Origin: Massilia eurypsychrophila
Lineage (GTDB): Bacteria; Pseudomonadota; Gammaproteobacteria; Burkholderiales; Burkholderiaceae_D
DNA length: 64,000 bases
Direction of reading: 5' to 3'
Assembly (NCBI RefSeq): GCF_002760655.1
Contig: NZ_PDOC01000004.1
Coordinates: forward strand, 248,001-312,000
Within the stretch, counting starts at the first letter, position 1, and each line of letters begins with the position of its first letter. The position numbers and the translations under genes are program-made. Below, piece after piece: positions 32,386 through 41,115 of this stretch. The notes beneath the pieces are model-generated. The model did not search any database. It saw nothing but the letters and a program-made list of their open reading frames with translations, and was not told the origin of the DNA.

Positions 32386-33612
32386 ATGATCCCATCTGCC
32401 ACCACATCGCATCGCCCCCTATCGCTCACCTTCAAGCGTTTTTTCGCCTCGAACAAGTCGAGCGGAATCGTTCTCATCGTTTGTACGCTGGTTTCGCTGC
32501 TGGTGGCCAACTCGCCATGGGGCGAGGGTTATCAGGCGTTGTGGCACCTGCAATTTCTCGGCATGAGCGTCGAGCACTGGATCAATGATGGCCTGATGGC
32601 GATTTTCTTCCTGATGGTCGGCCTCGAACTCGAACGCGAAATGTACAACGGCGAGCTGTCCGACTTTCGCAACGCCCTGCTGCCGATTTTCGCCGCGCTC
32701 GGCGGCATCTGCGTACCGGCGCTGCTGCACTTCAGCCTCAACGCCGGCTCGCCGACGCAAAGCGGGATCGGCATTCCGATGGCCACCGACATCGCCTTCG
32801 CGCTCGGCGTGCTGGCCCTGCTGGGCAGCCGGGTGCCCGCCTCGCTCAAGATATTCCTGACCGCGCTGGCCGTCATCGATGACCTGTGCGCCATTGTCGT
32901 CATCGCGCTGTTCTATACGAACACGCTGTCGATGGCCTATCTCGCCGGGGCGCTCGCCGTGTTCGTGGTGCTCGTCTGCATCAATCGATTCGCCCGCGTA
33001 ATGGCGCTCGCCCCCTATCTCATCGGCGGCGCGCTGATGTGGGTGCTGATGCTCAAATCGGGCATCCACGCGACCATCGCCGGCGTGCTGCTGGCGTTTG
33101 CCATCCCGTTTTCGCCGCGCGAAGACGATCAGAAATCGCCGTCGCACCGGCTCGAGCACGCACTGCATGTTCCGACGGCGTTCTTGATTCTGCCGCTGTT
33201 CGCGCTGGCTAACACCGGCATCATCATCGCGGCCGGCTGGACCGAGCAGCTGGCTTCGCCGAACAGTCTCGGCATCTTTGCCGGCCTGATGTTTGGGAAG
33301 CCGATCGGCATCTTCCTGTTCAGTTTTGCCGCGGTGTCGTTTGGCCTGTGCAGGCTGCCGCTCGACCTCGGCTGGCGCCATGTGCTCGGCGCCGGGATGC
33401 TGGGCGGGATTGGATTCACGATGTCGATCTTTATCACCAACCTGGCGTTTGCCGGCCAGGCGGGCGACATCACGGCGTCGAAGATCACGATCCTGCTGGC
33501 GTCGCTATCGGCCGGCGTGTGCGGCTTCCTGTGGCTGAAGTTCTTTAGCCCGCCGTTGCCGACCGACACCGATCTCGACACCGTCGACTATGCAGTTCCG
33601 GCGCCACGCTGA
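32386..33612 (+). CDS. nhaA: Na+/H+ antiporter NhaA
   Basis: A 408-residue inner-membrane antiporter that expels sodium in exchange for protons. The essential TM4 segment ATDIAFALGVLALLG and the TM5 pair ALAVIDDLCAIVVIALFY (the two adjacent Asp that bind Na+) are intact, as are MAIFFLMVGLELERE and the late GIGFTMSIFITNLAF. ATG 32386 gives the expected short cytoplasmic N-terminus; an upstream TTG in frame is less likely. A TATACT -10-like hexamer lies at 32305. An NhaR-like regulator is encoded in the same window at 60727, not adjacent. Confidence 0.95.
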   Translation: MIPSATTSHRPLSLTFKRFFASNKSSGIVLIVCTLVSLLVANSPWGEGYQALWHLQFLGMSVEHWINDGLMAIFFLMVGLELEREMYNGELSDFRNALLPIFAALGGICVPALLHFSLNAGSPTQSGIGIPMATDIAFALGVLALLGSRVPASLKIFLTALAVIDDLCAIVVIALFYTNTLSMAYLAGALAVFVVLVCINRFARVMALAPYLIGGALMWVLMLKSGIHATIAGVLLAFAIPFSPREDDQKSPSHRLEHALHVPTAFLILPLFALANTGIIIAAGWTEQLASPNSLGIFAGLMFGKPIGIFLFSFAAVSFGLCRLPLDLGWRHVLGAGMLGGIGFTMSIFITNLAFAGQAGDITASKITILLASLSAGVCGFLWLKFFSPPLPTDTDLDTVDYAVPAPR

Positions 33613-34027
33613 CCTGCGGATGTAGTGCGTTGGTCCGCGATTGCGTCGTAGCCTTGCGCAGAAAACTGCACGAAGCAAAAGCCGTGGCCGAACGGGTCCG
33701 CCATCAAGGCAAGCCTGCCCCAGGCGTGGACCGTGACGGCGGCCTCGAGTTGGGCGCCGGCGGTCAAGGCTTGCTGCACCGCAGCTGTCGATGTCTGCGA
33801 CGACGACATCGAGATGCACCGGCGTCGAGTGGCGCCGATAGCTGCGCCGCGTGCCCGGCTGCACGCGTGCCGGCGGGCTTTTCGAGCAGATAGATGGGTG
33901 CGGGACCGCCGAGCAACTCGGCAACGGTGGGGCCCAGCCGCCGTCCGACTTCGAGTCCGAAGGCGGCGATGTAGAAGGCGATGGCGGCATCGAGATCGTC
34001 GACATCAAGGTTGACCACGACGTTCAT
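33588..34027 (-). pseudogene. VOC (glyoxalase/bleomycin-resistance-like) protein, broken by two frameshifts
   Basis: Three frames on the minus strand form one VOC-fold protein of about 145 residues. The N-terminal third, MNVVVNLDVDDLDAAIAFY ... YLLEKPAGTRAAGHAA, starts at 34027; the middle, YRRHSTPVHLDVVVADID, continues in a second frame from about 33845; the end, AAVQQALTAGAQLEA ... DPFGHGFCFVQF, is in a third frame from about 33790. Two one-base indels are needed to join them. The 3' end overlaps nhaA (convergent) by 25 nt. It is either a decaying gene or a consequence of sequencing errors; the conserved wording across all three pieces suggests recent breakage or error. Confidence 0.75.
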
Positions 34028-34138
34028 CTGAGACTCCACAGACAAATGCAGCATGGGTGCGCGAGCGAACAGAAGGCCGTCGAAATGCGTGCGATTCTGG
34101 CATCATTCCAACCACGCCGTATACTACGAGGCTACATC

Positions 34139-34315
34139 ATGAGCGAAAACCTGCCAAGCCAGCCCGTCCCTGACCGTTCGATCTACCTGCATGAGGAAAT
34201 GGAAGTCGCTTACTGGATGAAAGAGCTTGGTGTCAGCAGGGATCAGCTGCGCGATGCCGTGCAGCAGGCCGGCACCGGTGCCACCGCTGTGAGAAATTTG
34301 CTTGGGTTGCATTGA
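34139..34315 (+). CDS. DUF3606-type small protein
   Basis: A 58-residue soluble protein, MSENLPSQPVPDRSIYLHEE and so on. The second half (EVAYWMKELGVSRDQLRDAV, then GATAVRNLLG) fits the DUF3606 pattern, a short helical domain whose members are found widely in proteobacteria without known function. The start has GAGG 10 nt upstream. It is followed directly by a REP-like hairpin and is convergent with glpK. Confidence 0.7.
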   Translation: MSENLPSQPVPDRSIYLHEEMEVAYWMKELGVSRDQLRDAVQQAGTGATAVRNLLGLH

Positions 34316-34337
34316 GGGTTGAATAGCCAGCAGCACA

Positions 34338-34382
34338 CCGGGGTCTGGCCGCACGGGGTTCGGCGTCGCCGTCAGACCCCGG
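34338..34382. repeat. REP-like inverted repeat at the glpK 3' end
   Basis: CCGGGGTCTG (34338-34347) pairs with CAGACCCCGG (34373-34382) around a GC-rich centre. The arm type (GGGGTC-G) is that of dispersed extragenic hairpins in Oxalobacteraceae, and two related elements occur at 52059 and 61669. The right arm contains the last codons and stop of glpK, so the element serves as its 3' end. Confidence 0.65.
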
Positions 34383-35871
34383 ACCCGGACGGCGCCCAGC
34401 CGCGCGAGCGTTCCACCGCCCTCGCCCACGTCGCCATCAGCTCGCGCCGCCGATCCTCCCGCATCAGCGGCTCGAACTGCTTTTCCGCCTGCCACTGCGC
34501 CGCCACTTCTTCGCGCGACTCCCAGAATCCGATCGCCAGTCCAGCCAGCCAGGCCGCGCCCAGCGCGGTCGTTTCCGTCACCTTCGGCCGCACCACCGGA
34601 ACGCCCAGCAGGTCGGCCTGGAATTGCATCAGCAAATCGTTGCGCGCGGCGCCGCCGTCGGCCCGCACCTCGGTCACGGGGATGGCGGCATCTTTCTGCA
34701 TCGCCATCAGCAGCTCCGCGCTCTGGTAGGCAATCGCCTCCAGCGCCGCCCGCGCAACATGGCCGCGGCCGCTGCCGCGCGTCATGCCGATCAGGGTGCC
34801 GCGGGCGTACGGATCCCAGTGCGGCGCACCGAGCCCGGCAAATGCCGGCACCAGGTAGACGCCGCCGTTGTCGGGCACGCTCAGCGCCAGCTCCTCGACG
34901 TCGCACGATTTTTCGATGATGCCCAGGCCGTCGCGCAGCCACTGCACCGTCGCCCCGCCCATGAACACGCTGCCTTCGAGCAGGTAGTCGGTGGCGCCGC
35001 CGACACGCCAGCCGACGGTGGCCAGCAGCCGGTTGTGCGAGGCGACCGCCTGCGCACCGGCGTGCATCAGCATGAAGCAGCCGGTGCCGTAAGTATTCTT
35101 GACCATGCCCTGGCTGTGGCAGGCCTGGCCGAAGGTGGCCGCCTGCTGGTCGCCGGCGATGCCGGAGACCGTTACGGGCGAGCCGAACAGGTCGGCGTGG
35201 GTGTGGCCCACCACTTCCGAACTGGACACGACCTGCGGCAGCACCTCGGGCGGAACATTGAACAGCGTCAGCAAACGCTCGTCCCACGCCACGTCGTGGA
35301 TGTTGAACAGCATCGTGCGCGAGGCGTTGGAGACGTCGGTGACGTGGCGCCCGGTCAGCTTGAACGCGAGCCAGCTGTCGACGGTGCCGAACGCCAGCTC
35401 GCCGCGGCATGCGCGCTCGCGGGCGCCGGCCACGTTGTCGAGCAGCCAGGCAAGCTTGGTGGCGGAAAAGTAGGCGTCGAGTTCGAGACCGGTGGCCTGC
35501 TGGACAAGCGCGGCGTGGCCGTCGGCGCGCAGCCGTTCGCATGCGTCGGCAGTGCGCCGGTCCTGCCAGACGATCGCCGGCGCCACCGCTTCGCCGCTTT
35601 TGCGGTCCCACAGCACCGTCGTTTCGCGCTGGTTGGCGATGCCGATCGCGGCCACCTGCGCCGCGGACACGCCCGCTTCGCGCAGTACCTGGCGCGCGCA
35701 GGCGAGCTGGCTGGTCCAGATATCGCTGGCGTCGTGCTCGACCCGGCCGGGAACCGGAAAATGCTGCGCAAATTCGTGCTGGGCGCTGCCGCACAGGCTG
35801 CCATCGTGGTCGAACAGGATGGCGCGCGAGCTGGTCGTGCCCTGGTCGAGGGCGAGGATGTACTGTTTCAT
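34372..35871 (-). CDS. glpK: Glycerol kinase
   Basis: A 499-residue FGGY-family kinase converting glycerol to sn-glycerol 3-phosphate. [18 protein letters not shown] is the N-terminal phosphate-binding motif; [40 protein letters not shown] and the C-terminal [19 protein letters not shown] are all family blocks. The start [11 protein letters not shown] has GGGGAG upstream. It is a single gene: no glpF or glpD is adjacent. The final residues (PSGSGV) are encoded by the REP-like arm. Confidence 0.97.
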   Translation of the reverse strand: MKQYILALDQGTTSSRAILFDHDGSLCGSAQHEFAQHFPVPGRVEHDASDIWTSQLACARQVLREAGVSAAQVAAIGIANQRETTVLWDRKSGEAVAPAIVWQDRRTADACERLRADGHAALVQQATGLELDAYFSATKLAWLLDNVAGARERACRGELAFGTVDSWLAFKLTGRHVTDVSNASRTMLFNIHDVAWDERLLTLFNVPPEVLPQVVSSSEVVGHTHADLFGSPVTVSGIAGDQQAATFGQACHSQGMVKNTYGTGCFMLMHAGAQAVASHNRLLATVGWRVGGATDYLLEGSVFMGGATVQWLRDGLGIIEKSCDVEELALSVPDNGGVYLVPAFAGLGAPHWDPYARGTLIGMTRGSGRGHVARAALEAIAYQSAELLMAMQKDAAIPVTEVRADGGAARNDLLMQFQADLLGVPVVRPKVTETTALGAAWLAGLAIGFWESREEVAAQWQAEKQFEPLMREDRRRELMATWARAVERSRGWAPSGSGV

Positions 35872-35921
35872 GAGCAGCTCCCCGATTGGCCCGTGGGCGC
35901 ACACGCGCCGGGGCCGGAAAT

Positions 35922-36264
35922 ATGAAGTGAAGCAGGCCGATAGGCCGGATTTTGTTACGGCCGATGCCCTTGCGAACACCCGCTATGACAGCCATTCCTC
36001 TAGGCGCAGAATTACTCCTGCGCTCAAGCTCCCTACCCGCACGCTCCGCGAGCCGCCTCAACGCGTGCCTATTTGGGATTGCTCCAGATGGAGGTTACCG
36101 CGTTTCACCGTAACTTAATACGCTCGTCTCTGTGGCCCTATTCCTCGCCTTATACCTTGCGGCTTTCGGCGGACGGCCGTTAACCGTCATCCTGCTCTAT
36201 GGAGTCCGGACCTTCCTCCCGCCGACGCATTACACGCCAGCCAGCGGCTGTCTGGCCTGCTTCA
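35922..36264 (-). ncRNA. rnpB: RNase P RNA (type A)
   Basis: Read leftwards, the RNA begins GAAGCAGGCCAGACAGCC and ends GGCCTATCGGCCTGCTTC, so the ends form the P1 helix. In between are the universal core blocks: GAGGAAGGTCCGGACTCC with ATAGAGCAG (P4 5' side and CR-I; E. coli GAGGAAAGUCCGGGCUCC), GGTGAAACGCGGTAACCTCC, GGAGCAATCCCAAATAGG, and TAGAGGAATGGCTGTC (CR-V and P4 3' side). Length is about 340 nt. A TACAAT -10 element (complement of 36272-36277) lies seven bases before the predicted 5' end. The RNA cuts tRNA 5' leaders with RnpA. Ends are estimated to within a few bases. Confidence 0.95.
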
Positions 36265-36333
36265 CCGCGCCATTGTACCGCGCCACGGGCGGCGCCGGCG
36301 GAACGATCGGCCGAATGGCTGATAAGACGGCGC

Positions 36334-37643
36334 CTAGGCGTGCGGCGGCGGCGGCGCGGCGCGCGACACCAGCACCCGGTCGATGCGGTAGTTATCCATG
36401 TCGACGACCTCGAAGCGATAGCCGTTCCAGTGGAAATGGTCGGCCGGCTTAGGCACGTGGCCGAGCTCATCGAGCACGAAACCGGCCAGCGTCTGGTAGG
36501 CGCCGGACGCTTCGTCGGGGAACGCGGTGTGTTGTCGAGCTTGTCGCGCACCCGGTGCAGCGAGATGTCGCCGTCCATCAGCCAGCTGCCGTCGGCGCGC
36601 TGCACCGAATCGGCGTCGCGCTCCTCGACGCCCGGCACGTCACCGACCAGCGTATTCATCAGGTCGGCCATGGTGACCATGCCGCCGACCCTGGCCGTGT
36701 TCGTCCACCACCAGCGCCAGCTCGGCCCGGTGCGCGCGAAACTGTTCCAGCAAGTCCATCGCGCTGACCGAATCGGGGACGAACAGCACCGGTTTCATCG
36801 CCGCCAAAATGTCGATGCCGCCAAGCGAGTCGCGATGCACCGCCTGTTCCAACAGGTCGCGGGCACGCACTACCCCGAGGATATGCGAGCGGTCGCCGCG
36901 ATAGACGGGAAAGCGGCTGTAGGGACTGCGCGCGATGCGCTCGAGGTTGCGCCTGGCGTCGTCGTCGATGTCGATCAGTTCGAGGTCGATGCCCGGCGTC
37001 ATCACCCCGCTGAGGCGCTGGTCGCGCAGGCGCAGGGCGCGGGTGACGATCTCGTATGCATCCTTTTCGAGCACGCCGGCGGCGGTGCCCTCTTTGAGCA
37101 CGCCGCTGATTTCCTCCTCGGTCGGCGCGTCGTACTTCGGCTTGTTCATGCCCAGCAAGCGAACGATCAGGTTGGTTGTCAGCGACAGGATCTTGACAAA
37201 CGGCGTCATCAGGCGCGACAAGCCCTTCAGCGGCCGGCGATGGCGGTGGCAAAAAACTCGGGATTCTGGATCGCGATGCGCTTGGGCACCAGTTCGCCCA
37301 GCACAATCGACGCGAAGGTGATGCCGGCAACCACGATTGCCAGCGCAGCCGGCCAGGCGTACGGCGCCAGCAGTGGCACCGAGGCCAAATACGGCTGCAG
37401 CTTGGCAACCAGCGATGCCTCGCCGAAGGCGCCATTGAAAATCGAGATCAGCGTGATGCCGACCTGCACCGTCGAGAGCATGGCGCTGGGATCGTCAACC
37501 AACGCGAGCGCGGTGCGGGCGCCGTGACTGCCTTCGGCGGCGCGCTTTTGCAGCCGCGCCCGCTTCGCCGACACCAGAGCCAGCTCTGCCATGGCGAACA
37601 CGCCGTTGAGCAAGATCAGTCCGAGGATGATGAATATTTCCAT
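36334..37643 (-). pseudogene. CNNM/CBS-domain (CorC/HlyC-like) membrane protein, broken by three frameshifts
   Basis: Four minus-strand segments rebuild one protein of ~435 residues. The N-terminal CNNM domain starts at 37643 (EIFIILGLILLNGVFAMAEL) and stops after FFATAIAGR near 37227. Adding one C there restores AGPLKGLSRLM and the CBS pair (RVLEQ-like GVMTPGIDLELIDID ... VVDEHG). Around 36697 an extra C breaks the frame before GGMVTMADLMNTLVGDVPG, and near 36525 a third shift precedes the CorC_HlyC domain (FVLDELGHVP ... FEVVDMDNYRIDRVLVS), with the natural stop at 36334. Either the gene is decaying or assembly errors occurred in GC runs. An intact paralogue is at 61790. Confidence 0.8.
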
Positions 37644-37732
37644 GGCAGACACGTCGAGCCGCTCGTCAAGCGTTAACCATAGAGGGCGGGCCAATCCGGC
37701 GTTTGAGCCAAACCAACCGTGTTCGTTCCTGG

Positions 37733-37803
37733 CGGCGTTGGCGGACGGCCGTCAACCGCCACCTTCCAATGGCTTGTGTCCACCAGCGCCTGTCTTGCCT
37801 GCT
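37733..37803 (-). other. Degenerate partial copy of the rnpB 5' region
   Basis: On the minus strand AGCAGGCAAGACAGGCGCTGG matches the rnpB 5' end with two mismatches, then GGAAGGT, then GGTTGACGGCCGTCCGCC matches the later rnpB segment GGTTAACGGCCGTCCGCC with one mismatch. About 30 nt that separate these blocks in the real rnpB are missing. It lies 1.5 kb from rnpB in the same orientation, on the other side of the broken CNNM gene. The rest of the 198-bp gap shows nothing else. Confidence 0.55.
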
Positions 37804-37841
37804 GGCGGCGCCGTCAGCTGCCGGAGAAAGCCCTTACCTGA

Positions 37842-38408
37842 TCAGTTCAAGGCGACCTGGTCGGCCCGAATGGCGAAGATCTCGTCGATTATCTTGCCGA
37901 TGTTCGTGCGAATAGCGCCTTCGTTGGCCAGGCGGAGACGTTCGGTTCCAATGAAGGACGAGTTCCATTCCGCCGTGTATGGCAGGCTAACCGTACGGTT
38001 CAGCACTTCCTTGCCGCTCGCGCGCGCCGTCAAGACGTAATTGACCGTTACAGTGACGGTCATGCTGACGCCGAACATCGGCTGCTCGACCTTTTGCATG
38101 TGCGCCGTCAACAGGTATTTACCCGCCTGCTTTCCCGCTGACAGCAAGCCGGCATCCTTCAACGACCCTTCCAGCGCCTGTTCGAACTCGCTGTTGCCCA
38201 CATTGGATACCCACATCGGATTGGTTTCCTTGCCGCCGGAGACATCCTTGACGGCGACGTTGTTTCGCATCGGCGTGTTCGCAACGCGCTGCGCGGGGCT
38301 GACCTGGGCTGTCATCTGATCGGTCCGGGCAGGCGCCGCACAACCGGACAACAGGACCGCCGACAAAGTGAACAGCGAAACGAGGGAAATGGATTTCAGG
38401 ATTTTCAT
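37842..38408 (-). CDS. Outer-membrane-type lipoprotein of unknown function
   Basis: A 188-residue predicted lipoprotein: signal peptide ISLVSLFTLSAVLLSG followed by Cys23 in a good LLSGC lipobox. The mature part has GNSEFEQALEGSLKDAGLL, YLLTAHMQKVEQPMFGVSMTVTVTVNYVL and a conserved-looking YTAEWNSSFIGTERLRLANEGAIR end. I recognise this as a widespread uncharacterised lipoprotein type that usually comes with the upstream partner gene; I cannot assign a function. It starts 3 nt after the stop of the partner at 38412. Confidence 0.75.
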   Translation of the reverse strand: MKILKSISLVSLFTLSAVLLSGCAAPARTDQMTAQVSPAQRVANTPMRNNVAVKDVSGGKETNPMWVSNVGNSEFEQALEGSLKDAGLLSAGKQAGKYLLTAHMQKVEQPMFGVSMTVTVTVNYVLTARASGKEVLNRTVSLPYTAEWNSSFIGTERLRLANEGAIRTNIGKIIDEIFAIRADQVALN

Positions 38409-38411
38409 GGT

Positions 38412-38804
38412 TTATTCCTTGCGAGCGAGGGGTGTAGCGGATGCAGACACCATTCCAGGGCATTTACGAATGACTGCCGATTGCTGAACTGCGTCGTATT
38501 CACCGCGCAGCCGGCCGTAATCGGCCTCTTGTTGCTTGGTGCCGCCTAGTGCGAATAGCGCTGGCCAGAACAGAATCACGCCAACGCCGGCAATGGCCTT
38601 GTCGTTGGACGCGGCGGTGTCGAGCCGCCCGCCGAGCTGCACAACGCGTGTCTGAATGCGCTGCGACTCGCTGGCGAGCTGGTCGCAATCGTAAGACTGG
38701 TATTGCATCGGCGAAGTGTAGGTCGGCGAAATATCCTTTGACGCCGTAGCGCATCCAGATAACACCAGACTCGCCGATACAGCGGCAATCGCTATTCTCT
38801 TCAT
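38412..38804 (-). CDS. Small lipoprotein of unknown function (partner of the next gene)
   Basis: A 130-residue predicted lipoprotein, MKRIAIAAVSASLVLSGC with Cys18 in an LSGC lipobox. The mature part has YDCDQLASESQRIQTRVVQLGGRLD, predicted helical, then a hydrophobic IAGVGVILFWPALFALGG hairpin and QQEADYGRLRGEYDAVQQ. The Cys-Asp-Gln-Leu motif and the hydrophobic middle recur in a family of short envelope proteins without known role. AAGGGAAG upstream supports ATG 38804; a frame 14 codons longer starts outside it. It forms a two-gene operon with 37842. Confidence 0.75.
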   Translation of the reverse strand: MKRIAIAAVSASLVLSGCATASKDISPTYTSPMQYQSYDCDQLASESQRIQTRVVQLGGRLDTAASNDKAIAGVGVILFWPALFALGGTKQQEADYGRLRGEYDAVQQSAVIRKCPGMVSASATPLARKE

Positions 38805-38961
38805 GGTCTTCCCTTTATTTACGTCCTTATTGTGGAGAGGTGGCATTTTTTTATTGCCGAAACGACTTTAGTTCCTATTGGCAAGATGTGTCAATGGATA
38901 TTATTTATTATTTGTTAACATGCGCCTCTATGTGGCGCGGACAACACTTCGTTCCGGTGAT

Positions 38962-38990
38962 TTTTGAAATTTGGTGTCGCCATTTCAAAA
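38962..38990. promoter_or_regulatory. 9-11-9 inverted repeat, probable operator before the ThDP enzyme gene
   Basis: TTTTGAAAT (38962-38970) and ATTTCAAAA (38982-38990) are perfect inverted arms around 11 bp. It lies about 80 bp upstream of ATG 39068, next to possible -10 hexamers TAGAAT (39012) and TATACG (39024), and in the gap divergent from the lipoprotein pair. Confidence 0.5.
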
Positions 38991-39067
38991 GCCGGGTAGA
39001 AACGGCTCGCATAGAATGGCTGCTATACGCCCCAGTTCGCCTGGCGCCGATAACCACATAGGCAGAC

Positions 39068-40771
39068 ATGACCCACCCATCCCGCACCGGCGGCCAGATC
39101 CTGGTCGACGCACTCAAGATCCACGGCGTCGACACCGCCTTCGGCGTACCAGGCGAGAGCTTTCTCGACGTCCTCGACGCGCTGCACGACTCGAGCATCC
39201 GCTTCATCATCAACCGCCAGGAAGGCGGCGCCGCGTTCATGGCCGAGGCCTACGGCAAGATGACCGGGCGGCCGGGCATCTGCTTCGTCACGCGCGGGCC
39301 GGGCGCGACCAATGCCGCGATCGGCGTGCATACCGCCTACCAAGACTCGACGCCGATGATCCTGTTCATTGGCCAGGTCGGCCTCGACTTCATGGACCGC
39401 GAGGCGTTCCAGGAAATCGACTACCGCCGCATGTACGGCCAGATGGCCAAGTGGGTGGCGCAGATCGACCGCGCCGACCGCATCCCCGAATACATCGCGC
39501 GCGCCTTCCAGGTCGCCACCAGCGGCCGCCCGGGCCCGGTGGTGCTGGCGCTGCCCGAAGACATGCTGGTGGCGCTGGCCGCCGTCGCCGACACCCGCTG
39601 CTATCAGCCGGTGCAGGCGTCGCCGTCCGCCGCACAGGTCGACAGCCTGCGCACGTTGCTGGCCGCGGCGAAGAACCCGCTGCTGCTGCTCGGCGGCGGC
39701 ACCTGGAATGCCCAGGCCTGCGCCGACGTGCAGCGCTTCGCCGAGGCGAACGACCTGCCGGTGGCGTGCGCATTCCGCTTCCAGGACCTGCTCGACAACG
39801 CGCACCCGAACTACGTAGGCGACGTCGGCATCGGCATCAATCCAAAGCTGGCCACGCGCGTCAAGAACGCCGACCTGCTGATCGCCTTCGGTCCGCGCCT
39901 GGGCGAAATGACCACCAGCGGCTACTCGCTGCTGGCGTCGCCGACACCGGCCCAGCAGTTGGTGCACATCCACCCGGACGCCGAGGAACTGGGCAGCGTG
40001 TACCAGGCCGACCTGATGATCGCCAGCGGCGCGCCGCAGGCAGCGGCGATGCTGGCGGCGATGGCGCCGGTGGCGGCCGACGCCTGGCGCCACACGGTGG
40101 CCGAGGCGAAAGCCGAGCTGGCGGCGTACCAGCAGCAGCCGCCGATTTTCCAGGACGGCAGCGCCCCGCTCGACCTGTGGCAACTGGTGCAGGAGCTGAT
40201 GGCGGCCGCGCCCAAAGACACCATCATCACCAACGGCGCCGGCAACTACGCGACGTGGGCGCACCGCTTCTACCGCTATGGCGCCATGCGCACGCAGCTC
40301 GCGCCCACCAGCGGCGCGATGGGCTACGGCGTGCCGGCCGGGATCGCGGCCAAGATCATCGACCCGCAGCGCACCGTGGTCACCTTCGCCGGCGACGGCG
40401 AGTACATGATGAACGGCCAGGAGCTGGCCACCGCGGTGCAGTACAAGGCGGGCGTGATCATCATCGTCTTCAACAACAGCATGTTCGGCACCATCCGCAT
40501 GCACCAGGAGCGCGACTATCCGGGCCGGGTGTCCGGCACGACGCTTTCCAATCCGGATTTCGCCGCGCTGGCGACGGCGTATGGCGCGAGTGGGGAAGTG
40601 GTGGCGCGCACCGAGGAATTCGGCCCGGCGCTGGCGCGCGCGCTGGAACACACGCGCACGCAGAAGCTGCCGGCGCTGATTGAACTGCGTTACGACGGCA
40701 ACCTGATCACGCCGAATGCGACGCTCGAGACGATCCGCGCCAACGCTGAAAAAGCAAAGGCAGCCAGCTAG
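39068..40771 (+). CDS. Thiamine-diphosphate-dependent enzyme (acetolactate synthase/decarboxylase family)
   Basis: A 567-residue three-domain ThDP enzyme. The catalytic Glu52 lies in INRQEGGAAFMAEAYGKMTG; the central domain has the Rossmann-like LLLLGGGTWNAQA; the ThDP/Mg site is GDGEYMMN followed by NNSMFGTIRMHQE. It resembles the large catalytic subunit of acetolactate synthase and oxalyl-CoA or 2-oxoacid decarboxylases. No regulatory ilvH-type subunit is adjacent, so a catabolic 2-oxoacid decarboxylase or carboligase is more likely than valine synthesis. Its gene is single and ends 2 nt before the convergent gene at 40774. The exact substrate is not visible. Confidence 0.85.
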   Translation: MTHPSRTGGQILVDALKIHGVDTAFGVPGESFLDVLDALHDSSIRFIINRQEGGAAFMAEAYGKMTGRPGICFVTRGPGATNAAIGVHTAYQDSTPMILFIGQVGLDFMDREAFQEIDYRRMYGQMAKWVAQIDRADRIPEYIARAFQVATSGRPGPVVLALPEDMLVALAAVADTRCYQPVQASPSAAQVDSLRTLLAAAKNPLLLLGGGTWNAQACADVQRFAEANDLPVACAFRFQDLLDNAHPNYVGDVGIGINPKLATRVKNADLLIAFGPRLGEMTTSGYSLLASPTPAQQLVHIHPDAEELGSVYQADLMIASGAPQAAAMLAAMAPVAADAWRHTVAEAKAELAAYQQQPPIFQDGSAPLDLWQLVQELMAAAPKDTIITNGAGNYATWAHRFYRYGAMRTQLAPTSGAMGYGVPAGIAAKIIDPQRTVVTFAGDGEYMMNGQELATAVQYKAGVIIIVFNNSMFGTIRMHQERDYPGRVSGTTLSNPDFAALATAYGASGEVVARTEEFGPALARALEHTRTQKLPALIELRYDGNLITPNATLETIRANAEKAKAAS

Positions 40772-40773
40772 GC

Positions 40774-41031
40774 TTATTGCGGAGCGGCTTCGGTTAATGC
40801 AGGCGGCGGCGCCTCGGCGCCGATCAGGCGCAGCGTGAAGTCTTCGATGCCCAGTTCGGGCGGCAAGGGAACCGGCTGCTCGCCCTTGCCCAGTTCGCCC
40901 ACCGGGCTGGTGCGAAACAGCGCGATCAGCACGATGAACAGGCCGCACAGCACGGTGCGCAGCGTGGCCGCACCGCGCACGACAATCTTATCGGTAGACA
41001 AGATCCGCTTGAAATACCCTGCAATCTTCAT
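40774..41031 (-). CDS. Small membrane protein of unknown function
   Basis: An 85-residue protein with one predicted transmembrane helix (TLRTVLCGLFIVLIALF) preceded by a basic N-terminus and followed by a proline-rich tail (VPLPPELGIEDFTLRLIG ... APPPALTEAAPQ). ATG 41031 is favoured because AGGGGG ends six bases upstream; an ATG two codons earlier overlaps that site. It lies 84 nt after the SnoaL-like gene and might be the tail of the light-type operon, but it may also be independent. Confidence 0.5.
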   Translation of the reverse strand: MKIAGYFKRILSTDKIVVRGAATLRTVLCGLFIVLIALFRTSPVGELGKGEQPVPLPPELGIEDFTLRLIGAEAPPPALTEAAPQ

Positions 41032-41115
41032 CGCCATCCCCCTGATGAGTCAACTCTGCTATGACTTATACCAGCGACAAAGTGCTGCGCGGCTGATCTG
41101 CTTCAAACGCGCGCA

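Noticed and set aside
35920-36680. Open frames over the rnpB region
   Set aside because: The sequence is the conserved RNase P RNA; the frames give no protein-like sequence except the broken CNNM end to its right.
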